Assembly: GCA_900557315.1 (NCBI GenBank)
Contig: USSI01000127.1
Span: 1-5,038, forward strand
From: an uncultured Butyricicoccus sp.
Lineage (GTDB): Bacteria > Bacillota > Clostridia > Oscillospirales > Butyricicoccaceae
Reading direction: 5' to 3'
DNA: 5,038 nucleotides
Position numbers and translations under genes: made by a program
The notes under the pieces: generated by a model
Database searches by the model: none
What the model was told of the DNA's origin: nothing
What the model saw: the letters and a program-made list of their open reading frames with translations, nothing else
Shown: positions 1 through 4,192 of the stretch, one piece after another
Layout of the letters: every line of letters begins with the position of its first letter
Numbering within the stretch: the stretch's first letter is position 1

Positions 1-1
1 C

Positions 2-373
2 GCGCTGGACAAGGCGATCCAGTACATGAAGGAGCGCGTCCAGTTCGGCAAGACGCTGGACAAGTTCCAGGGCCTGCAGTGGATGGTAGCCGATATGTAC
101 ACCCAGATCGAGGCTGCCCGCCTGCTCGTCCGCCGCGCTGCGTTCAACCATGACGTTGGCCTGCCGTTCACCAAGGAAGCTGCTATGGCGAAGCTGTACG
201 CTTCTGAGGTCGCTATGGACGTTACCACCAAGTGCGTACAGATCTACGGCGGCTACGGCTATATCCGTGAGTACCCGATGGAGCGCATGATGCGCGACGC
301 CAAGATCACCGAGATCTACGAAGGCACTTCTCAGGTTCAGAGAATGGTCATCGCCGGTCAGGTACTGCGCTAA
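2..373 (+). CDS. bcd: Acyl-CoA dehydrogenase, butyryl-CoA dehydrogenase type (C-terminal fragment)
   Basis: Reduces crotonyl-CoA to butyryl-CoA (or the reverse) with FAD, taking electrons through the EtfAB flavoprotein in the cytoplasm. Only the last 123 residues are present; the 5' part lies off the left edge, and the frame is open from base 2. Visible are the acyl-CoA dehydrogenase C-terminal helical domain, starting with a RVQFGK-like segment and FQGLQWMVADM, then the signature YGGYGYIREYP and IYEGTSQ. The Glu of YEG (codon 320-322) is the position of the catalytic base in short-chain acyl-CoA dehydrogenases. The family is about 380 residues, so roughly the last third is seen. It is followed after 21 bases by etfB, the usual clostridial bcd-etfB-etfA order, which supports a butyryl-CoA role over a general fatty-acid one. 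Substrate is inferred from context. Codon use is richer in GCT than the genes to the right. Confidence 0.93.
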   Translation, partial: ALDKAIQYMKERVQFGKTLDKFQGLQWMVADMYTQIEAARLLVRRAAFNHDVGLPFTKEAAMAKLYASEVAMDVTTKCVQIYGGYGYIREYPMERMMRDAKITEIYEGTSQVQRMVIAGQVLR

Positions 374-375
374 GT

Positions 376-383
376 AAAGGAGG
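376..383 (+). promoter_or_regulatory. Ribosome binding site of etfB
   Basis: AAAGGAGG lies 11 bases before the ATG at 395, in the 21-base gap after the acyl-CoA dehydrogenase stop. It fixes the etfB start and shows the two genes are read from one message. Confidence 0.8.
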
Positions 384-394
384 AAAACTGAACT

Positions 395-541
395 ATGAAG
401 GCTATTGTTTGTGTAAAGCAGGTTCCGGATACCTCCGGCAAGGTAGCAGTCAATCCCGACGGCACCCTGAACCGCGCTTCTATGGCTACCATCATCAACC
501 CGGACGACAAGAACGCGGTCGAAGCCGCGCTCAAGCTCAAC
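395..541 (+). pseudogene. etfB: Electron transfer flavoprotein beta subunit, N-terminal fragment broken at about 540
   Basis: EtfB pairs with EtfA to carry electrons to or from acyl-CoA dehydrogenase; in butyrate-forming clostridia the Bcd/EtfAB complex bifurcates electrons from NADH to crotonyl-CoA and ferredoxin. The first 48 residues are typical: MKAIVCVKQVPDTS at the start, then the INPDDKNAVEAALKL segment. The family is about 260 residues. Here the expected continuation (a V-T-V-x-x-MGPP strand and loop) is absent. From about codon 49 the frame reads an unrelated arginine- and valine-rich stretch up to a stop at 917-919. That stretch is the antisense of a minus-strand gene, so I treat the 174-codon reading as an artefact of the junction. 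The break is either an assembly chimera or a real disruption. If genuine, no functional EtfB is made from this locus. Confidence 0.85.
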
Positions 542-736
542 GGGATTTTTGAGGACGCCGACCGCGCCGCCGAACAGGTGGTCGTACGCGCGGCGCAGCG
601 GGTTGTCCGCCGGCATCTGTGCGATGTTTATGCCTGCCAGCCAGTTCGCCGCGCACAGCAGGCACAGCAGCACCACGAGGACGATCAGCGAGACGTTCTT
701 CGCGGTGTTTTTCGCCGAGTGCTGCGCGCCCTTCAT
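542..736 (-). pseudogene. Membrane-anchored protein after walK, possibly YycH/WalH-like (N-terminal fragment)
   Basis: Reading from ATG at 736-734, 65 codons make biological sense before the sequence runs into the antisense of etfB. The protein starts with a short basic stretch (residues 1-14, several Lys). One hydrophobic segment follows, about residues 15-36 (SLIVLVVLLCLLCAANWLAG), and then a region that would lie outside the cell. This single N-terminal anchor plus its place directly after walK fits YycH/WalH, which binds WalK in the membrane and tunes it. The sequence itself is too short and variable to prove it. The start overlaps the walK stop as ATGA, and a GGAGGG ribosome binding site sits 6 bases upstream inside walK, so translation is probably coupled. 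The minus-strand frame stays open through the left edge, but that continuation mirrors etfB and the dehydrogenase and is not real protein. Confidence 0.6.
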
Positions 737-2508
737 GCCGGTCCCTCCTCGCGGTTGGGAGTCAGGTCGGTCGGCAGGGTGATGGTGACCGTCGTGCCCT
801 TGCCGTATTCGCTGGCCAGCGCGATCTTGCCCTCGTGCTGCTCGACGATTTCCTTGGCGATCGCAAGGCCGAGCCCGGTGCCGCCTGCGGCGCGGCTTCT
901 GGCCTTGTCCACGCGGTAAAAGCGTTCAAACAGGCGCGGCACATCCGCCGCCGGGATGCCGACGCCGTCATCCTCGACCGTGATGCGCACGCGGTTATTC
1001 GGCAGCTCGCACGCCGCCAGACGGATATGCCCGCCGGACGGGGTATATTTGACCGAATTGGACAGGATGTTCACCACAACCTGCTCGATGCGCTCGCGGT
1101 CGCCCACGATCTTGGGCAGGTCGTCCGGCGTGTCCACCGTCAGTTCGTGGCCGCTGTTTTCCGCGGTCAGCTTCATGGCGCCCGCCACGTTGCGCAGCAT
1201 GTCCGCAATCGAAAAGCGCGTCATGCGCAGTTCCATGCGGCCGTAATCCAGCTTGGACAGGGTGAGCAGGTCGGTCACAATGCGGGCCATGCGCTCGGAC
1301 TCGCTCGAAATAACGCCCAAAAACTGCTTTTCCGTGTCAAGCGGTATATCGCCTGCCGCATCCAGCAGGGTTTCGGTGTACGAGCGGATGTTGGTCAGCG
1401 GGGTGCGCAGCTCGTGCGACACGTTGGCGACAAATTCGCGCCGCGCGTCGTCCAGGCGGCGCTGTTCGGTGATGTCGTGGATGACCGCGATCACGCCGCC
1501 CTCGCCGTCCAGCGCGCCGTAAGGCGCGAGCGTAATCGACAGCACGCGCCCGAAGCGCGTGATCTCGCTGGTCAGGAAGGTGCGCATGGCGGTCTCATCC
1601 GAACCCAGCATATCCAGGTCGGCGAACATCTCGTCAAAACCGAGGTCGTCGTCCATGCGCACGCCGAGCAGGCTTTCCGCCGCCGGGTTCATATGGATGA
1701 GTTTGCCCTCGGTCGTGAACGCGGCCACGCCGTCGCTCATGTGCAGGAACAGGGTATTGAGCTTGTCGCGCTCCCCCTGCACCTCGCCGACCGTGTTTTT
1801 CAGCCGCCGCGCCATGTAGTTGAACGAGCGCGTCAGCTCGCCGATCTCATCCGACGACTGCACGCCCAGGTCCTGATCGAAATTGCCCTCCGCGATCGAC
1901 TTTGCACCCTCGGTGATGCGCTCGATGGGCGTGGTGATGGTTTTGGACAGCAGGAAGGAGAGCAGGATCGCCGCCAGCAGGCCGAACATCATCGCCTGCA
2001 TGACGATCTGGAAAAAGCGCCAGGAGAGGTCGGAAATCTCGCGCTTGTCGTCCGCGATGTACACAATATAGTCCACGTCGCTGTCCTCGTCCATGTCGAT
2101 CGGCACGGCGACGTCCATCATGCTGTCCGACACGGACGAACGCGTGCCCGACTCGCCCGCCATCGCGGCGATGATATTGCTTGTCCGCGTCAGCGTGATA
2201 TTGGGGTTGGAGCCGTCCAGAAAACGGCCCTGATTGTCCAGAATATAATAGTTGCGGTAGTTGTCGATGCCGAGACGGCTGCGGTGCGCGTCAATGATGG
2301 TGAGCAGGCCGTCCGCGCCGTTTTCCGCCGCGGCCTCTTCCATGGACAGGATGGTGTCCCCGGTGAACACGCTCTGCATCTGTTCATAGAAGCTGTCCAG
2401 GTAAAACGTGTTGACGCTGTTAATCAGGAACGTGCCGACGACCGCCATCACGGAAATAATCATCAGCACGAGGATCAGCACCAGCTTCATATGCAAGGAA
2501 CGAAACAT
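733..2508 (-). CDS. walK: Sensor histidine kinase WalK (YycG)
   Basis: Membrane sensor that autophosphorylates and passes phosphate to WalR, controlling cell-wall hydrolase and wall-homeostasis genes in Firmicutes. The 591-residue length is close to the usual ~600. Domain order: TM1 about 8-30; extracytoplasmic sensor about 31-163; TM2 about 164-188; HAMP about 189-242; PAS about 247-348; HisKA with the phosphoacceptor His365 in SHELRTP; and the ATPase domain with N box (N480, N484), G1 DDGVGIP (513-519), F box FERF (527-530) and G2 GGTGLGLA (542-549). All catalytic motifs are intact. I chose the ATG at 2508 (MFRSLHMKLV...) because GGAGGT lies 5 bases upstream. The frame extends back to 2604, but those codons fall in a hairpin region with no resemblance to kinases. 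PhoR has a similar layout, but the WalR-type partner favours WalK. walK lies unusually far from walR. Confidence 0.92.
   Translation of the reverse strand: MFRSLHMKLVLILVLMIISVMAVVGTFLINSVNTFYLDSFYEQMQSVFTGDTILSMEEAAAENGADGLLTIIDAHRSRLGIDNYRNYYILDNQGRFLDGSNPNITLTRTSNIIAAMAGESGTRSSVSDSMMDVAVPIDMDEDSDVDYIVYIADDKREISDLSWRFFQIVMQAMMFGLLAAILLSFLLSKTITTPIERITEGAKSIAEGNFDQDLGVQSSDEIGELTRSFNYMARRLKNTVGEVQGERDKLNTLFLHMSDGVAAFTTEGKLIHMNPAAESLLGVRMDDDLGFDEMFADLDMLGSDETAMRTFLTSEITRFGRVLSITLAPYGALDGEGGVIAVIHDITEQRRLDDARREFVANVSHELRTPLTNIRSYTETLLDAAGDIPLDTEKQFLGVISSESERMARIVTDLLTLSKLDYGRMELRMTRFSIADMLRNVAGAMKLTAENSGHELTVDTPDDLPKIVGDRERIEQVVVNILSNSVKYTPSGGHIRLAACELPNNRVRITVEDDGVGIPAADVPRLFERFYRVDKARSRAAGGTGLGLAIAKEIVEQHEGKIALASEYGKGTTVTITLPTDLTPNREEGPA
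743..750 (-). promoter_or_regulatory. Ribosome binding site of the gene after walK
   Basis: GAGGAGGG on the minus strand, within the last codons of walK, ends 6 bases before the ATG at 736. It confirms that the frame starting there is a real gene start even though the gene is cut. Confidence 0.7.
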
Positions 2509-2513
2509 GTGAC

Positions 2514-2519
2514 ACCTCC
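2514..2519 (-). promoter_or_regulatory. Ribosome binding site deciding the walK start
   Basis: GGAGGT on the minus strand, 5 bases before the ATG at 2508. It decides against longer starts up to 2604. The first hairpin of the spacer ends only 6 bases upstream, so that structure could influence ribosome access without covering the site. Confidence 0.8.
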
Positions 2520-2525
2520 AAAATT

Positions 2526-2559
2526 TCGATGGAAAGGGGGCGCAGCCCCTTCCCATCGA
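2526..2559 (-). repeat. Hairpin 1 (walK-proximal)
   Basis: Arms TCGATGGAAAGGGG (2526-2539) and CCCCTTCCCATCGA (2546-2559) enclose the 6-base loop GCGCAG. The single A/C mismatch on the plus strand becomes a G-U pair in a minus-strand transcript, so all 14 pairs form in the walRK message. It ends 6 bases before the walK ribosome binding site. Confidence 0.85.
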
Positions 2560-2562
2560 GAG

Positions 2563-2594
2563 GGACGCACCGCGGCTGTGCCGCGGATGCGTCC
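2563..2594. repeat. Hairpin 2
   Basis: Outer stem GGACGCA/TGCGTCC (2563-2569 with 2588-2594) and inner stem CCGCGG/CCGCGG (2570-2575 with 2581-2586), one bulged base (2587) and a 5-base loop. Thirteen pairs in all, very GC-rich. Confidence 0.85.
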
Positions 2595-2603
2595 AAGGCT
2601 GCA

Positions 2604-2630
2604 AAAAGTTCCGGCTGCGCCAAAACTTTT
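2604..2630 (-). terminator. Hairpin 3, terminator-like on the minus strand
   Basis: Arms AAAAGTT (2604-2610) and AACTTTT (2624-2630), with an inner GGC/GCC stem and a 3-base loop. Two plus-strand C/A mismatches become two U-G pairs in the minus-strand RNA, giving 12 continuous pairs with a run of five U at the 3' side (2607-2603). The U run is itself partly in the stem, so termination strength is doubtful. It could be a partial terminator or attenuator before walK. Confidence 0.45.
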
Positions 2631-2642
2631 CTCCGCTCCTGT

Positions 2643-2675
2643 ATAAAAACCGTGATACATGCTCCCGGTTTTTAT
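2643..2675. repeat. Hairpin 4, with terminator-like U run
   Basis: Ten-pair stem ATAAAAACCG (2643-2652) and CGGTTTTTAT (2666-2675) around a 13-base loop. Either strand yields a GG-U5 tail, which looks like an intrinsic terminator, but the GC part is only three pairs and the loop is large, so a strong terminator is unlikely. It abuts the next hairpin with no gap. Confidence 0.7.
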
Positions 2676-2702
2676 GAAATTGCGCGTCATCCGCGCAATT
2701 TC
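2676..2702. repeat. Hairpin 5
   Basis: Perfect 11-pair stem GAAATTGCGCG (2676-2686) and CGCGCAATTTC (2692-2702) with the 5-base loop TCATC. One of the cleanest units in the array. Confidence 0.88.
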
Positions 2703-2710
2703 TATTACAT

Positions 2711-2727
2711 ACCGCGCGATGCGCGGC
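2711..2727 (-). repeat. Hairpin 6 (short)
   Basis: CCGCGC (2712-2717) and GCGCGG (2721-2726) with a 3-base loop. On the minus strand bases 2727 and 2711 add a G-U pair, giving seven pairs. Confidence 0.7.
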
Positions 2728-2735
2728 TTGATTTG

Positions 2736-2756
2736 GAAAATCGCCCTGCGATTTTC
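2736..2756. repeat. Hairpin 7
   Basis: Perfect 9-pair stem GAAAATCGC (2736-2744) and GCGATTTTC (2748-2756) with a 3-base loop. Its right end touches hairpin 8 directly. Confidence 0.85.
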
Positions 2757-2789
2757 ATGACAAAGCCCGGCTTTGCCGGGTTTTGTCAT
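2757..2789 (+). repeat. Hairpin 8, terminator-like on the plus strand
   Basis: ATGACAAA (2757-2764) pairs with TTTGTCAT (2782-2789), and CCCGGC (2766-2771) with GCCGGG (2775-2780), around a TTT loop. The joining pair is G-U on the plus strand but A/C on the minus strand, so the 15-pair form is best in plus-strand RNA, where a U4 run follows the GC stem. It could stop antisense transcription, but this is uncertain. Confidence 0.75.
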
Positions 2790-2828
2790 ACCCCGCCCCA
2801 GCGGCCCCGGGCCGCGTCCAGGGGGTAT
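2788..2828. repeat. Hairpin 9, with internal loop
   Basis: Outer stem ATACCCC/GGGGTAT (2788-2794 with 2822-2828), unpaired six-base sides, and an inner palindrome GCGGCCCCGGGCCGC (2801-2815). It shares two bases with hairpin 8 and abuts hairpin 10. Confidence 0.7.
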
Positions 2829-2859
2829 CGCGGGCAAGTTTCTCCGGAACTTGTCCGCG
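2829..2859 (+). repeat. Hairpin 10
   Basis: CGCGG-G-CAAGTT (2829-2840) with AACTTG-T-CCGCG (2848-2859), loop of 7 bases. The middle pair is G-U on the plus strand and a mismatch on the minus strand, giving 12 pairs in plus-strand RNA. Its CCGGAACTT (2844-2852) is the complement of AAGTTCCGG in hairpin 3 (2606-2614). Confidence 0.8.
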
Positions 2860-2892
2860 TATATAGGGGGAATCGGATGCCCCCTATACGCG
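2856..2892. repeat. Hairpin 11 (directly after walR)
   Basis: CGCGTATA (2856-2863), a two-base TA bulge and GGGGG (2866-2870) pair with CCCCCTATACGCG (2880-2892) around a 9-base loop. It begins 3 bases after the walR stop codon and shares CGCG with hairpin 10. No U run follows on the minus strand, so it is not a standard terminator; a 3'-end stabilising structure for walR is possible. Confidence 0.8.
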
Positions 2893-2895
2893 CGG

Positions 2896-3588
2896 CTATT
2901 CAGCCGCGTAGTAGTATCCCATCCCCCGCTTGGTCATGATATACCGCGGGCTGGCAGGCTGGTCCTCGACTTTTTCGCGCAGGCGGCGGATTGCCACGTC
3001 CACCGCGCGCAGGTCGCCGTAATATTCATAGCCCCAGACCTGCTCCATCAGCTCCTCGCGCGAAAACACGCGCCCGGGCGAAGCGGAGAGGAAGCACAGG
3101 ATGTCGAACTCCCGCGCGGAAAGCTCGAGCGCGCGCCCGTTTTTGTAAACCATGCCGTTGTCCCGCGAGATACGCAGCCCGCCGCCCGACGGCGCCGCGG
3201 GCTTGGCCCGCTCCTCGCCCGAAAGCGTGCGGCGCATATTCGCCTTGACGCGCGCCATCAGTTCGCGCATGGAAAACGGCTTGGTGATATAATCGTCCGC
3301 GCCAAGTTCCAGGCCAAGCACCTTGTCGGTCTCTTCCTCGCGGGCGGTCAGCATAATAATCGGGGTGTCATGCTTTTCACGGATATGCCCCAGCACCTCG
3401 AAGCCGTCCATCTCGGGCAGCATCACGTCCAGCAGGATCAGGTCAGGCGCGTCCTCAAGCGCGCGCCGCAGGCCCTCCGCGCCGTCGTAGGCAACCAGGG
3501 TGTCATACCCCTCGCGCTGCAGATTGAACACGAGGATGTCCGCAATGGCCTTTTCATCCTCGACCACGAGGATTTTTTTCTTATCCAT
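2896..3588 (-). CDS. walR: Response regulator WalR (YycF), OmpR/PhoB family
   Basis: Cytoplasmic DNA-binding regulator phosphorylated by WalK; in Firmicutes it controls autolysins and other cell-wall genes and is often essential. The 230 residues carry a receiver domain (about 4-118) with the acidic pair Glu10/Asp11, phosphoacceptor Asp54 in LLDVMLP, Thr81 and Lys103 (TKPF). A linker (about 121-136) leads to a winged-helix domain (about 137-228), with recognition-helix region RAVDVAIRRLREKVE at 195-209 and the RGMGYYY wing at the end. The opening KKILVVEDEKAIADILVFNL and LGADDYITKPFSMRELMARVKAN match WalR closely, more so than PhoP. AAGGAGG stands 5 bases before the ATG. It follows the Nudix gene by 45 bases. 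The walK gene, normally adjacent, is 387 bases further on across the hairpin array. Confidence 0.94.
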   Translation of the reverse strand: MDKKKILVVEDEKAIADILVFNLQREGYDTLVAYDGAEGLRRALEDAPDLILLDVMLPEMDGFEVLGHIREKHDTPIIMLTAREEETDKVLGLELGADDYITKPFSMRELMARVKANMRRTLSGEERAKPAAPSGGGLRISRDNGMVYKNGRALELSAREFDILCFLSASPGRVFSREELMEQVWGYEYYGDLRAVDVAIRRLREKVEDQPASPRYIMTKRGMGYYYAAE

Positions 3589-3593
3589 AGGTT

Positions 3594-3600
3594 CCTCCTT
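3594..3600 (-). promoter_or_regulatory. Ribosome binding site of walR
   Basis: AAGGAGG on the minus strand, 5 bases before the ATG at 3588. It confirms the walR start. It lies in the 45-base gap after the Nudix gene, where I see no clear promoter. Confidence 0.82.
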
Positions 3601-3619
3601 CTCAGAGGGGTGGGTTTAT

Positions 3620-3659
3620 GCGCAAAGCAGGTGTCAAAACAGGTTTTTCAGCTTTGCGC
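3620..3659. repeat. Inverted repeat spanning the Nudix stop codon
   Basis: GCGCAAAGC (3620-3628) and GCTTTGCGC (3651-3659) are exact complements separated by 22 bases, with the Nudix stop codon (3634-3636) in the loop. No U run follows on the minus strand, so it is a weak candidate for a processing or 3'-end structure between the Nudix gene and walR. It could be chance in GC-rich DNA. Confidence 0.4.
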
Positions 3660-4182
3660 GGTACAGGGCGACCACGGTTTTCGCGTCGCGGATCTCGTCG
3701 CGTTCGATCATGCCCTCCACCTCGGCAATGGGCAGGCGCACAACCTCGACGAACTCGTCCTCGTCCGGCTGCATCTCGCCTTCGGTCAGGTCGAGCGCTG
3801 CAAACAGGTGCACCACTTCGGTCAGGAAGCCCGGCGAAGGGTACACGCACCCGAGCGGCACAATACGGCCGGCCGTGCAGCCGGTCTCCTCTTTCAGTTC
3901 GCGCGCGCCGCAGTCCGCCGCGCTCTCGCCCTCGCCGTGATCCAGCTTGCCCGCCGGAATCTCAAGGATTTCCGCATCATACGGGTAGCGGAACTGGCGC
4001 ACCAGGATGATGTTGCCGTCCCGGTCGATGGGCAGCACCCCAACGCCGCCGACGTGCTCGCACACCTCGCGCGGCGCGGTCCTGCCGTTTGGCAGCTCGA
4101 CCTGGTCGAGCCGCGCCTTCATGATCCTGCCCTCGAAAAAATATTCATGGGAAAGCGGTTTTTCCCGCATATTCATGGTCAT
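3634..4182 (-). CDS. Nudix hydrolase, ADP-ribose pyrophosphatase type
   Basis: Likely splits ADP-ribose into AMP and ribose 5-phosphate in the cytoplasm, a housekeeping step against free ADP-ribose. The 182 residues fit the bacterial NudF/ADPRase group. The N-terminal strand region (about 10-45) precedes the core; GGVGVLPI and ILVRQFRYPYDAEILEIPAGKL lead into the Nudix box. The box runs from Gly78 to about Cys102, with REL at 94-96 and EE at 98-99 (KEETG). A SPGF motif (116-119) follows about 15 residues later, where ADP-ribose-specific members keep a proline. The box has two extra residues between the first Glu (84) and REL; Glu86 would give standard spacing to REL. Start: ATG 4182 is only 3 bases from GGGAGG, whereas ATG 4176 is 9 bases away and may be the true start. 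It lies 10 bases after the amylase stop, so co-transcription is likely. Confidence 0.88.
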   Translation of the reverse strand: MTMNMREKPLSHEYFFEGRIMKARLDQVELPNGRTAPREVCEHVGGVGVLPIDRDGNIILVRQFRYPYDAEILEIPAGKLDHGEGESAADCGARELKEETGCTAGRIVPLGCVYPSPGFLTEVVHLFAALDLTEGEMQPDEDEFVEVVRLPIAEVEGMIERDEIRDAKTVVALYRAKLKNLF

Positions 4183-4185
4183 TTT

Positions 4186-4191
4186 CCTCCC
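4186..4191 (-). promoter_or_regulatory. Ribosome binding site of the Nudix gene
   Basis: GGGAGG on the minus strand begins one base after the amylase TAA stop. It stands 3 bases before ATG 4182 and 9 before ATG 4176, so the second ATG, two codons in, is at least as good a start. Confidence 0.7.
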
Positions 4192-4192
4192 T

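Larger units (their letters stand above)
2526..2892. repeat. Array of about eleven consecutive inverted repeats between walR and walK
   Basis: The 387-base gap between walR and walK holds no convincing gene. It is filled by inverted repeats at 2526-2559, 2563-2594, 2604-2630, 2643-2675, 2676-2702, 2711-2727, 2736-2756, 2757-2789, 2788-2828, 2829-2859 and 2856-2892. Several abut exactly or share 2-4 bases; only about 42 of 367 bases lie outside a hairpin. Stem lengths range from 6 to 15 pairs and loops are mostly 3-13 bases. Arm sequences mostly differ, so this is neither a CRISPR array nor a simple tandem repeat. No clear promoter was seen in it. It may be a structured part of the walRK message, an attenuator, or a palindromic repeat cluster that has grown in the spacer. 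The function is unknown to me. Confidence 0.85.

Noticed and set aside
1..541. Minus-strand continuation of the yycH-like frame to the left edge
   Set aside because: The frame stays open, but it is the exact antisense of well-supported etfB and acyl-CoA dehydrogenase codons.
395..919. A 174-residue fusion protein beginning with EtfB
   Set aside because: Only the first 48-49 residues are EtfB-like; the rest reads the reverse of the yycH-like fragment and the end of walK, so it is a by-product of the junction.
2509..2604. A 32-residue longer N-terminus for WalK
   Set aside because: Those codons fall within hairpins 1 and 2, have no good ribosome binding site, and precede the normal short cytoplasmic start of WalK; GGAGGT points to the ATG at 2508.
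619..2646. A 675-codon plus-strand open frame
   Set aside because: It lies antisense to walK, is rich in Arg, His and Ala as expected from GC-rich antisense reading, has no recognisable domain and no ribosome binding site; walK has every kinase motif.
2526..2892. CRISPR array
   Set aside because: There is no constant repeat and no uniform spacer; each unit is a different inverted repeat.
2526..2892. tRNA cluster or known riboswitch
   Set aside because: No cloverleaf, T-loop GTTCGA-type motif or riboswitch core that I recognise; the units are simple single hairpins.
733..3588. PhoP/PhoR instead of WalR/WalK
   Set aside because: The regulator's opening and the segment around Lys103 resemble WalR more closely, and the anchored membrane protein after the kinase fits a wal operon; PhoPR is not fully excluded.
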